Below, in pieces: positions 42,709-50,729 of a stretch of 64,000 nucleotides of DNA. The DNA comes from Emticicia fluvialis. GTDB lineage: Bacteria; Bacteroidota; Bacteroidia; Cytophagales; Spirosomataceae. The stretch spans positions 95,115 to 159,114 of the forward strand of contig NZ_JANUSD010000015.1 in assembly GCF_024793945.1 (NCBI RefSeq), given 5' to 3'. Positions within the stretch are counted from its first letter, which is position 1, and every line of letters starts with the position of its first letter. Both the position numbers and the translations under genes were made by a program. The notes below the pieces were generated by a model. It ran no database searches. It saw only the letters and a list, made by a program, of their open reading frames with translations, and had not been told where the DNA came from.

Positions 42709-43809
42709 ATGATTTTTCTGGAAAAAGACGGAACCTATATCAATACAGACCCAAGTAATCATTATTACGAAAAAGTACTAAAATTTAAAGATGCCTGGGA
42801 TTCGGGTCAGCAGGAATTTATCATTCACACATCGGGCTCAACAGGCACACCCAAGCCGGTTGCGTTTTCAAGAGAGCAGCTGGTGGCCTCTGCGCGCCTT
42901 ACGGCGAGTACATTTAATCTTCAGGATGGTGATACGGCCTTCTGCTGCCTGAGTGTTGATTACATTGCCGGTATGATGATGCTGGTGCGAGCCTTTGAAA
43001 CGGGAATGGATATGATGATTGTTGAGCCCGGCTCTAACCCATTTAAAGGTATAGAAAAACACCTGTATTTGCTGAATGCAAACAGAGGCAAAAACTTTTT
43101 TGCTTTTGTGCCTTTGCAGATACAGACACTGCTGGGGGAGTCGGAACTGTATCTGGAAACGCTCAATTCGGCCAAAGGAATTATTATTGGCGGGGCTGCT
43201 GTTCATGAGTCAGTACTAAACCAGATTCAGAAAATTTACGCGCCTGTTTATGCTACCTATGGTATGACGGAGACGCTGTCGCACATTGCCATTAAGCGGC
43301 TGAACGGCCCGGATATAGAAGATTTTTTCAGGGTACTGGAAGGCGTTGAAATAGCCAGCGATGAACGCGAGTGCCTGATGATAAAATCTGATGCCACCAA
43401 TGGGCAATGGATTGTAACCAATGATTTGGTTGAAATGATTGATGAGCGCAGTTTCAGGCTGATTGGCCGAATTGATAATATCATCAATAGTGGCGGAGTG
43501 AAGATTCAGCTCGAAAAAATTGAACAGGCTGGGGAGGAGATATTCAGAAAAATTAATTTTTCCGGCAGGTTTTTTGCCTACGGAGTACCCGATAAAACAT
43601 TGGGCCAGAAGCTGATATTGGTAGTTGAAAGCAAAATACCCTTGTCTGACGGAAATGAGCTTGGGCTGAGGTTCTCAGAAAAATTGCCTAAATTTGAAAT
43701 TCCAAAAGAAATATTCTTTGTTGAAAAAATGATTGAAACCCCAACCGGTAAAATCGATAAAATAAAAACTGTCAATGTCTACGTTCTTCCTCAAATTCCA
43801 AACCTCTGA
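42709..43809 (+). CDS. menE: o-succinylbenzoate-CoA ligase-like AMP-binding enzyme
   Basis: A 366-residue ANL-superfamily ligase. The start at ATG 42709 ('MIFLEKDGTYINTDPSNHYY') is preferred over an in-frame TTG 39 bases upstream. The P-loop 'FIIHTSGSTGTPKPVAFSRE' (about residues 43-62), 'VYATYGMTETLSHIAIKR' (aden. core) and the hinge 'FRLIGRIDNIINSGGVKIQL' are clear, with the C-terminal Lys in 'ETPTGKIDKIKT'. The protein is shorter than MenE of E. coli or Bacillus because the N-terminal part is reduced, as in other Bacteroidota. The proximity to menB supports a role in menaquinone synthesis (activation of o-succinylbenzoate). Confidence 0.9.
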   Translation: MIFLEKDGTYINTDPSNHYYEKVLKFKDAWDSGQQEFIIHTSGSTGTPKPVAFSREQLVASARLTASTFNLQDGDTAFCCLSVDYIAGMMMLVRAFETGMDMMIVEPGSNPFKGIEKHLYLLNANRGKNFFAFVPLQIQTLLGESELYLETLNSAKGIIIGGAAVHESVLNQIQKIYAPVYATYGMTETLSHIAIKRLNGPDIEDFFRVLEGVEIASDERECLMIKSDATNGQWIVTNDLVEMIDERSFRLIGRIDNIINSGGVKIQLEKIEQAGEEIFRKINFSGRFFAYGVPDKTLGQKLILVVESKIPLSDGNELGLRFSEKLPKFEIPKEIFFVEKMIETPTGKIDKIKTVNVYVLPQIPNL

Positions 43810-44500
43810 GAATATTCCTCCACCTTTTGCACACGCCATTGAGCTAAGCGGCGCTATTGAACAAAACAAGGAACTTGATTTGTCTTTCGAGCTTTCGTAT
43901 CTCGACAGAGAGTTGTTATCTGAAGAAGAGATTCTGGACGAGGGTTTTTCAATGAATGATGATTTCAAATGGCAGGGTAGTTTACCGGCCGTTTGGAAAG
44001 ATATAATCTATGGTAATCTGAAATCGGCAAAGCCGCTTAAAATTAAAGACCTGGAGCCTCACCAGCATTTCTGGCAGATTGATTTTGAAGGACAGACGTT
44101 TTATCCGGCCAATGCTGATAAACTTTCTTATTTGCTGGAGGAAATACAGCAGGCTGTTTTTGAAAAAGCAGGCAGAGAGCTGCCATTGAATCTGGTTTTT
44201 TACAAGAGTCAGGCTGGTGAAACCAAAGAGATTGCCATTCATGCCTCATTTGTTGAAAGAACGGTTGAAATACGCAGAACAGAAAACAATCTGCCAGAAA
44301 GGACTACTTATCTGCCCTGGGAAGAACTCAATTTTATTTTGAAAAACACGTTTTCAGGTGAGTTTATTATTGATTTGGCATTTAATAAAAAGCCATCTCA
44401 TAAAGGTACCTTCGTTAATATAGGTGATGGTTACTGGTATGAGGTTGGCAAATCTATGTTGATAGAGCCTCATAAAATTCAGAAGATTTTTAAACTGTAA
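43775..44500 (+). CDS. Hypothetical protein overlapping menE
   Basis: A 241-residue soluble acidic protein that begins 35 bases inside the end of menE, so the two are translationally linked. The sequence has no signal peptide. Features seen: 'NIPPPFAHAIELSGAIEQNK', 'LEPHQHFWQIDFEGQTFYPA', 'NLVFYKSQAGETKEIAIHAS' and a C-terminal 'VNIGDGYWYEVGKSMLIEPH'. No family is recognised. Because of the overlap a role in menaquinone synthesis or its regulation is possible but unproven. A bidirectional terminator follows. Confidence 0.7.
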   Translation: MSTFFLKFQTSENIPPPFAHAIELSGAIEQNKELDLSFELSYLDRELLSEEEILDEGFSMNDDFKWQGSLPAVWKDIIYGNLKSAKPLKIKDLEPHQHFWQIDFEGQTFYPANADKLSYLLEEIQQAVFEKAGRELPLNLVFYKSQAGETKEIAIHASFVERTVEIRRTENNLPERTTYLPWEELNFILKNTFSGEFIIDLAFNKKPSHKGTFVNIGDGYWYEVGKSMLIEPHKIQKIFKL

Positions 44501-44502
44501 AA

Positions 44503-44532
44503 AAACTCATCTCTAAAGTTTGAGATGAGTTT
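44503..44532. terminator. Bidirectional terminator between the menE and SusCD units
   Basis: Perfect 11-bp stem AAACTCATCTC / GAGATGAGTTT around TAAAGTTT; A-run on one side and T-run on the other. Confidence 0.8.
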
Positions 44533-44559
44533 ATACATTATCTATTCAACCTATGATTA

Positions 44560-45033
44560 TTAATTTGATCCCTGTATGCGGGTATATTTTGTAAAGGCCA
44601 CATCTTTATAAGTACCCGACCAGCTCAGCAATACAGTTGTACCTGCTTTAGGGCTGGCTACACCCAAATCTGCCCATGTTTTTGTTAATGTGGCCTTGCC
44701 GTCATTTCCGGTGGTTAGTTCACCTATTTTAGTTCCGGTACGAAGCGACAAAGTTACTTTTAACGATTTTACTGCAATTGAATCGATTCCCTTGGTGTGG
44801 TCAAGGATATTGGTTTTGTCTAGTTCCAACAGCTTGATATTAAAGGTAACATCTTTTGATATTTTGGTTGATACCGTTGGGTCGGTTGTAGTGCCGTTAG
44901 ACTGCACGCCGTTGTCGTCAACGACCAGAAACAACAATGGAGATACAACCCTGTCAACAAAGGGGTCTTGCTTTTCACAACCTGAAAGCAGTATTATGGC
45001 ACTCAGAAACAGTATATATGCGGTCTTTTTCAT
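44560..45033 (-). CDS. SusCD-associated lipoprotein of unknown function
   Basis: A 157-residue lipoprotein ('MKKTAYILFLSAIILLSGCE', lipobox L-S-G-C, Cys about residue 19). The mature part is Thr/Val/Lys-rich and beta-sheet-like ('VTLSLRTGTKIGELTTGNDG', 'TVLLSWSGTYKDVAFTKYTR'), resembling an immunoglobulin-type domain. It is third in the SusC-SusD-lipoprotein operon, the position where surface-binding SusE/F-type lipoproteins occur, but it is much shorter than those. A substrate-binding or accessory role is inferred from position. Confidence 0.75.
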   Translation of the reverse strand: MKKTAYILFLSAIILLSGCEKQDPFVDRVVSPLLFLVVDDNGVQSNGTTTDPTVSTKISKDVTFNIKLLELDKTNILDHTKGIDSIAVKSLKVTLSLRTGTKIGELTTGNDGKATLTKTWADLGVASPKAGTTVLLSWSGTYKDVAFTKYTRIQGSN

Positions 45034-45078
45034 GTTTATAATGTTTAGTGTAAATATTAAGTCTGCCCGGGCCGGGTG

Positions 45079-46548
45079 TTATTTTTCTGCCCACCACAAT
45101 TTGGTTCTCATGTTGTCGGCCCCGCCATTAAGTGAAATGCCTTTATCAAGGCTCACTTTATTGAGCGAATACTCAGTAGTTGGATACGGCAAACGGGTAG
45201 GTAAAACTCCCTCGTTTTCAAAAACGGCTCTGGGGTCTTTGGCAGGTAAAACCGGGTAACCGGTACGGCGGTATTCTGTCCAGGCCTCAACGGCGTTTCC
45301 AAACAAGGCAATCCATTTCTGGTCAAGTATTTTTTCTTTGGTGGCAGTGCCAACAGTGGCGGAATAACCCGACGGAAGCGCTACTTTGTACTGGTCAAAA
45401 GATGCCTTGATTCCAGCCTGCATATAGGCGTTAGCATCACCGCTGATGTCGCCATCAATGGCTGCTTCTGCCAGAATTAACTGTAATTCGCTGTAGGTCA
45501 TAATCACACTAGGTGTGGTAGCCTGTGTGAAAAAGCTGCCCAAAGTTGAGGCCGAACTCAGATAAGTGGTAGCTATAGCATCTGGCAAGCCGTTGGGTAT
45601 GCCTTCATATTTACCTGCCGAATTCAAATTAGCAAAAACCGAAAGGCGGGTGTCGCCAAGACCAGTCAGCTTGTCAACAAATGTTTTGCTCATGCTCCAG
45701 TCGGTTCGGCTACCCATTACCATTACTTCGTGCCACTCATTATTGCTGGGTCTTACGGCCGTATTTTTCAACATGGCGTTGTCGTCATTGCTGGTAAAAA
45801 CAGGATACTTGGTGGCGTCACCCAGAATCTCGGCCATTATGGATTTTGATTCGGCCGATTTCTTAGCTGCCTGCCGGTTGGCCAGGCGAAGCCTTAATGA
45901 ATTGGCAAACTTTTTCCATTTCAGAATATTTCCTTCATACAAAATATCACCAGAAATGGCCGGTCCGCCCACTACCAGTTTTTCATTGGCAGTTTTCAAA
46001 TCGTTCAGCAGGCCTGCATATACTTTGTCCATAGAGTCGTACTCAGGCGTATAAACTGGCGTTCCATCAGTGCCCTTTAATGCCTGAGAGTAGGGAATGG
46101 CCCCGTAAAGGTCTGTAAGAACCGAGAATACCCAGCTTCTCATAACCATTGCTGCACCTTCATAATTGGAGTTAGGTGTTTTGCTTTCCGGGCCTGCTTG
46201 TTTAACGATACTCTGAAAATTCACCAGACCATCATTAAAAAACGATTTCCAGGTATTATTGTAGAAGGTTGGAGTGATACCGTAGTTATCACCTTCGTTT
46301 GAGTAAATATTTCGGGCCAGATACTGAATCCATAGCATAGAGCCATCCAGGTTTAGGCGTTCGAAACGCGCATTGCCGCCCCAGTATCGGTCAACAGAAC
46401 GCTCAATGGCATAAGGCAATAAATATTGCGGGCTGATGCTCGTCGGGTTGTTAGGGTCGGTATTCATTTTGTCGAACTCGTCGGTGCAGGAGTTCAGAGA
46501 CAGGCTCAGCGATACCAGTAATGAAGCTATAATTTTATATGATTTCAT
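45079..46548 (-). CDS. SusD/RagB-family nutrient-binding lipoprotein (SusD-like_2 type)
   Basis: A 489-residue outer-membrane lipoprotein (signal 'IASLLVSLSLSLNSC', Cys about residue 21). The start of the mature part, 'DKMNTDPNNPTSISPQYLLP', is the hallmark of the SusD-like_2 subgroup; further blocks are 'VFSVLTDLYGAIPYSQALKG', 'ILYEGNILKWKKFANSLRLR' and 'QKWIALFGNAVEAWTEYRRT', ending 'TKLWWAEK'. The protein acts as a lid on the SusC channel and binds the nutrient. This subgroup is often linked to non-carbohydrate substrates, so a sugar substrate should not be assumed. It is 41 bases behind susC. Confidence 0.93.
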   Translation of the reverse strand: MKSYKIIASLLVSLSLSLNSCTDEFDKMNTDPNNPTSISPQYLLPYAIERSVDRYWGGNARFERLNLDGSMLWIQYLARNIYSNEGDNYGITPTFYNNTWKSFFNDGLVNFQSIVKQAGPESKTPNSNYEGAAMVMRSWVFSVLTDLYGAIPYSQALKGTDGTPVYTPEYDSMDKVYAGLLNDLKTANEKLVVGGPAISGDILYEGNILKWKKFANSLRLRLANRQAAKKSAESKSIMAEILGDATKYPVFTSNDDNAMLKNTAVRPSNNEWHEVMVMGSRTDWSMSKTFVDKLTGLGDTRLSVFANLNSAGKYEGIPNGLPDAIATTYLSSASTLGSFFTQATTPSVIMTYSELQLILAEAAIDGDISGDANAYMQAGIKASFDQYKVALPSGYSATVGTATKEKILDQKWIALFGNAVEAWTEYRRTGYPVLPAKDPRAVFENEGVLPTRLPYPTTEYSLNKVSLDKGISLNGGADNMRTKLWWAEK

Positions 46549-46589
46549 AATGTTTCAAGGTTTTTAATGAAAAACTGTATCCTCGGTTA

Positions 46590-49500
46590 TCAAAAGCCCA
46601 ACGAAAGGTTAAAGCCCAGGCTTCTTGATGAGGGTAATTCGCCATAAGCAAACCCTTGCGAGTTGCCTCCGAAGCGGTCGACCTCGGGGTCTATATGAGG
46701 AGAGTTTTTGAATAATATGGCCAGATTCCTGCCCACTAATGATAGTTTGGCATTCTGGATTCTGGCTTTTTTCAGAATGGATTCAGGCAGCCTGATACCG
46801 ATTGACACTTCACGAAGTTTAATATAGCTGCCGTCAAAAATAGCAGCCTCGTGGTATCTTCTTGGGTTATTGTAGCCATATAATTGATTAGCAGCTACTA
46901 TTACATCATTAGGCACGTACTGCGGGCTTTCGGCAGAGCCGATGTTTTTCACGCCTTTACCAATGATACCTTCTTCACGGCCAATGCCGGTTTCGGCATA
47001 CTGGCCTGTCCAACGGGCTGTTCCGGTACCTTCATCAAAGAAATCACCGCCCTTTTTAACATCAATCAGGAATGAAAGGCTCAGGCGTTTGTAAGAAAAA
47101 TTATTGGTGATACCACCAGTAAAATCAGGCTGAATATTGCCTAATACCCTCGGGGTGGTTTCAACAACCGGCAGGCCATCAACATATACAATTTGTCCGT
47201 CCGGGGCATGTTTGAAACCAATACCATACAATGACCCATAAGGCTGGCCTACCTGTGCAATAGAAATCAGCCCTCTTCTTTCCTGCAGCGTGTAGGTTGT
47301 AAGGCCTTCGGCCAGTTCAACCACCAGGTTTCTGTTTCTGGCAAAGTTTACGGCCACATCCCACTTAAAGCCGTTTCTTGTTTCAAATGGCGTGCCCGAC
47401 AAGGTGATTTCAATACCTTTATTATTGATACGGCCGGCATTCAATATGCGTTTGTCGTATCCACTGGCTTTTGAAATCTCCACACCAAGAATCTGGTTTT
47501 TGGTGTCCTGGTCATAGTAGGTCAGGTCCAGACCAACTTTGTTTTTAAAGAATCTTAAATCAAGACCCAGTTCAATTCCGGTAGTAATTTCGGGCTTAAG
47601 GGTTGAGTTTGAAATGGTAAGGTTTTCATAGTACTCCGGAATTGAACCATTCCATGAGCCACTGGCACGGAATGTCTGGGCTAACTGGTAAGGGTCAGCA
47701 TCGTTACCAACCTGTGCCCAGCTGGCTCGTACTTTACCGAACGATAGTATTGTTTTAGGAATACTAACGAGGTCGGTAATGACAGCACTGGCTGATAGTG
47801 AAGGATAAAAATAAGAACGGGCATTGGCAGGCAAGGTGCTTGACCAGTCGTTTCTGGCTGTTACGTCCAGAAACAGAGCATTGAGATAGCCAAACTGCGC
47901 CGAGCCATATAAACTTTGTACATTAGTTTTTTCAATGCGGCTTGCTACTGAGTTCTGGCTGGGGTTGGAGTTTGACAGGTTATAAACGCCGTCAACCACC
48001 AGCTCGCCTACGTTTGTAAAGTTGCGTTTGTAATAATTGCGTCTTACTGCGCCTCCGGCCTGCGCAACGAGTGTAAAGTTTTTGCCAAAGCCTTTGTCGA
48101 AAGTAAACAGGAAGTCATGGTTGGTTTCCTGACGGCGAAGTACTTCTTCAGAGAATGTACCAGGTGTACGGTTACCATTACGCACACGCTCAAAGTTAGC
48201 AATGTTGATGCGTGTATCAGTCCAGAAGTCAGTGCCGCTTCTGAGCATCAGTTTCAGAAAAGGCAGTAGCTTGGCATTAATAGTGATGTTGCCCAAAAGA
48301 CGGTCTTTGTCGTTTCTGTTTGGTAGAAACTCATTGCTGTAGAAAGGGTTTGTAAAATATGTGTGCTGCCAGTTTGGCGGGTCGGTGTCTGGTAACTTAC
48401 CGGCTACTGCTCTCTGAATGTGTACGCCGGTGTAATCACGGTAATTGGCCAGCTGGTCCCATGAAACGTGCCTGTGCGACCAGATGAAGGTGTCGCCATT
48501 CTGGTAAGTGCGGTTACCACCAGACTTGATGTATTCGCCGGAAACGGCAGCAGATAAAAATTTATTCAGATTATAGCTGGAGTTCAGCTTTACGTTGGTT
48601 CTTTCAAAATCGTTTTTGTAGGCAAGGCCCTTCTGGTCTAGCCTGTCAAAGGCTAATCTGAAATTTCCTTTATCATTTGCCCCAGTTAAAGCCAGGTGGT
48701 TGGTAAATGACGTGCCGGTTTCCCAGAACTCGTTCCAGTTATTAGGTTGCGGCGTAAGTGGCGCTACATCTTTACCTGTAAACCACTGGCGCACCAGGCG
48801 GCCATCCATTGGCGCTCCCCAGCTTTCGTCTGTTCCGTCGGTTCCGGTTGTTCTGCCGGGCGTTACCGTGCCATAGGCTGCTTTGTATTGGTCATAGGCA
48901 TCGGGCTGTATCGTGCCGCTCCATCCGTCTGAATACCACGTTACATAACCATTACCACCGCCATAAGTATTCTGGAAATCAGGTTTTACCAGTGGGCGTT
49001 CGGCAGTAAAGTTGGCGTTATATTCAATGCCCAGGCCTTTTGAGCCCGCGCCGTCTTTTGAGGTGATCAGGATAACACCATTGGCCGCCCTTGACCCATA
49101 TAGCGCTGCTGCGTTAGGGCCTTTAAGAACTGAAATTTCTTTTATATTGTCGGGGTTTATTTCTGAAATACCACCGCCGAATTGTTTGTCGTATTGTTGT
49201 TGCAGCGGAACACCGTCAAGCACAATTAAAGGTTGGTTATTGCCTGATACTGAGGATGAGCCGCGTATCTGAATGGTTGAGCCACTACCGGGCCCGCCAT
49301 TACTGCTGATACGTACCCCGGCAATACGGCCGGATAATGAGTTAACCACGTTGGTTGAGCGCGCTTCAACCAGGTTGTCTCCTTTTACTTCCTGCTGCGA
49401 AAACCCTAATGATTTTTTCTCTCTTGATATCCCCAGCGCAGTTACTACTACTTCGTTTAAAGCTCTTGAATCTGCAGCCAGTGATATATTATATATAGTT

Positions 49501-49760
49501 CTGTTATCAATTCTTTCTTCTACCGTAGTAAACCCAATAGCACTGATAACCAGAATACCGCCCGAGGCAGGTACTTTAATTGAGAATTTTCCGCTGGCAT
49601 CGGTTAATGTACCTATGGCTGTTCCTTTCAATGCTATAGAAACCCCGGGGAGCGCACCTTCTTCAGCAGAACTTACTACGCCCGAAAGTACCTTGTCTTG
49701 TGCCAGTATACACAGGGGCAATAGCAGCATAACTATAAGGTAGTATAAGTGTTTTTTCAT
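46590..49760 (-). CDS. SusC/RagA-family TonB-linked outer-membrane transporter
   Basis: A 1056-residue TonB-dependent transporter. Signal peptide to about residue 20 ('LIVMLLLPLCILAQ'), carboxypeptidase-like domain ('VLSGVVSSAEEGALPGVSIA'), the SusC-specific TonB-box-like region 'LNEVVVTALGISREKKSLGF', plug ('VNSLSGRIAGVRISSNGGPG', 'NIKEISVLKGPNAAALYGSR') and barrel ending 'NLSLGF'. It forms the pore of a SusCD 'pedal-bin' complex. It is the first gene of a three-gene operon with a long structured leader and a candidate promoter at 50001-50008. The transported substrate is not predictable from the sequence. Confidence 0.95.
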   Translation of the reverse strand: MKKHLYYLIVMLLLPLCILAQDKVLSGVVSSAEEGALPGVSIALKGTAIGTLTDASGKFSIKVPASGGILVISAIGFTTVEERIDNRTIYNISLAADSRALNEVVVTALGISREKKSLGFSQQEVKGDNLVEARSTNVVNSLSGRIAGVRISSNGGPGSGSTIQIRGSSSVSGNNQPLIVLDGVPLQQQYDKQFGGGISEINPDNIKEISVLKGPNAAALYGSRAANGVILITSKDGAGSKGLGIEYNANFTAERPLVKPDFQNTYGGGNGYVTWYSDGWSGTIQPDAYDQYKAAYGTVTPGRTTGTDGTDESWGAPMDGRLVRQWFTGKDVAPLTPQPNNWNEFWETGTSFTNHLALTGANDKGNFRLAFDRLDQKGLAYKNDFERTNVKLNSSYNLNKFLSAAVSGEYIKSGGNRTYQNGDTFIWSHRHVSWDQLANYRDYTGVHIQRAVAGKLPDTDPPNWQHTYFTNPFYSNEFLPNRNDKDRLLGNITINAKLLPFLKLMLRSGTDFWTDTRINIANFERVRNGNRTPGTFSEEVLRRQETNHDFLFTFDKGFGKNFTLVAQAGGAVRRNYYKRNFTNVGELVVDGVYNLSNSNPSQNSVASRIEKTNVQSLYGSAQFGYLNALFLDVTARNDWSSTLPANARSYFYPSLSASAVITDLVSIPKTILSFGKVRASWAQVGNDADPYQLAQTFRASGSWNGSIPEYYENLTISNSTLKPEITTGIELGLDLRFFKNKVGLDLTYYDQDTKNQILGVEISKASGYDKRILNAGRINNKGIEITLSGTPFETRNGFKWDVAVNFARNRNLVVELAEGLTTYTLQERRGLISIAQVGQPYGSLYGIGFKHAPDGQIVYVDGLPVVETTPRVLGNIQPDFTGGITNNFSYKRLSLSFLIDVKKGGDFFDEGTGTARWTGQYAETGIGREEGIIGKGVKNIGSAESPQYVPNDVIVAANQLYGYNNPRRYHEAAIFDGSYIKLREVSIGIRLPESILKKARIQNAKLSLVGRNLAILFKNSPHIDPEVDRFGGNSQGFAYGELPSSRSLGFNLSLGF

Positions 49761-49794
49761 AAGTGTAAGGTGTAAGTAAAGGATTAATCGAAAC

Positions 49795-49920
49795 GATAGG
49801 TGAGTGCTTTCTACGAAGCTATCCGACTCAATCAGTTGCCAGAATTCCGACCGCTCAGCTTCAGGCAGTGATTGAAGTCGGGAGCCACGTCAGCAAGAGA
49901 GGTGCAAGCCTGTCTCTTCT
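49795..49920 (-). ncRNA. Candidate bistable leader RNA upstream of susC
   Basis: On the minus strand: a hairpin AAGAGA..GG / CC.TCTCTT (49895-49918); then CCGACTTCAATC (49870-49881), which can pair with GATTGAGTCGG (49823-49833; 11 bp with one bulged U) or alternatively through CCGAC/GTCGG (49847-49851) together with TTCA/TGAA. The two pairings exclude each other. A small hairpin GCTT/AAGC follows. The 3' end is 35 bases before the susC ATG. It does not fit a riboswitch class I can name. Confidence 0.45.
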
Positions 49921-49972
49921 TAATCTTTAAGGTTTAGTAAGTTTAGTTTTTTTTCAAAAAAGGCAAATTCAA

Positions 49973-49995
49973 GCCCAAAGCATGCCAGTGCGGGC
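49973..49995. repeat. Hairpin GCCC..GCA / TGC..GGGC near the predicted start of the susC leader
   Basis: GCCC and GGGC pair, with AAA bulged and inner GCA/TGC. It falls at the first transcribed bases if the promoter at 50001-50008 is used. Confidence 0.4.
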
Positions 49996-50000
49996 AAACC

Positions 50001-50008
50001 CAAAGGTA
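50001..50008 (-). promoter_or_regulatory. Candidate susC promoter -7 element (TACCTTTG)
   Basis: Exact TAnnTTTG on the minus strand, giving a leader of about 235 bases. A good TTG -33 box is lacking. Confidence 0.45.
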
Positions 50009-50492
50009 AATGCTATAAAAATTGAGCTTTAACTGAATAGGTGTCTGGTATTCAGTAATTGCCGATAGCCGTTAAATGGCAAGACTACCAGCCCCGCAAC
50101 TTCACTTAAAAGAAGTTTCAAAATGTTTTAGGGTTCAGATACTCGGCTTATGCGGTCGGAAGTGAGTTTCTGATGAAGTTTATTGTACTTTTCTAATAAT
50201 TTCTAATGCAATAGTATATGTTATAAAAAATACTTGCAAATTATTTTAACAAAATTTTAATATTGTATTAAAAATAGTTTAAATCTTTAAATATTAACTT
50301 GAATATGTACAATAATGTAGAATATTGTGTTGGTAATTGGTCAATTTGTAGAATATATTAGAAGTATAAATTTTAACATTAAAACATGAATTAAATATAA
50401 AATAAACATAAAACAGGTTTAAAATATAATCTATAATTTAATTAAAAATAAATATTAGTAAAAAACACGTTAAAAAATACAGATAATAAATA

Positions 50493-50523
50493 TTGACAAA
50501 TATTTGTATTATAGTTACTTTTG
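50493..50523 (+). promoter_or_regulatory. Promoter of the Tat aminotransferase gene
   Basis: TTG at 50493-50495 and TACTTTTG at 50516-50523, separated by 20 bases; both match the Bacteroidota consensus. The predicted leader is about 200 bases. Confidence 0.6.
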
Positions 50524-50729
50524 CCTGTGTTGATACTTTTCTATAATTTCTAATAAGCACATTAAGGTACTTCAGCAATACTTTAATGTTTCAGCAAGCC
50601 AATTTCTTCTGAATTTATCAATTCAGTCACATTAAACAACTGTCTGTTTTAGATAAAGTACACTTAATCTTATTTTATACTATCAGATTACAAAAAGCTT
50701 ACAAATTTCACTTTTTAACATTGAAGAAA

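Larger units (their letters stand above)
49761..50729. other. Long divergent intergenic region between the SusC operon and the Tat aminotransferase
   Basis: 969 bases. 49781-50100 are of ordinary composition and rich in potential RNA stems; 50200-50520 are extremely AT-rich. A near-repeat 'TACTTTTCTAATAATTTCTA' (about 50187) and 'TACTTTTCTATAATTTCTAA' (about 50533) flanks the AT-rich block. No protein gene is visible. Confidence 0.7.

Noticed and set aside
45566..46054. 162-codon plus-strand open frame inside the SusD gene
   Set aside because: Antisense shadow; the SusD frame carries clear family motifs throughout.
49795..49920. Known riboswitch (TPP, SAM-I or cobalamin) upstream of susC
   Set aside because: The 3' part (CAACTGATT...CGTAG) faintly resembles TPP and GGCAAC faintly resembles SAM-I, but the invariant cores (CTGAGA with CGTAGGGA; AGAGAGGTGGAGGG; the cobalamin box) are missing.
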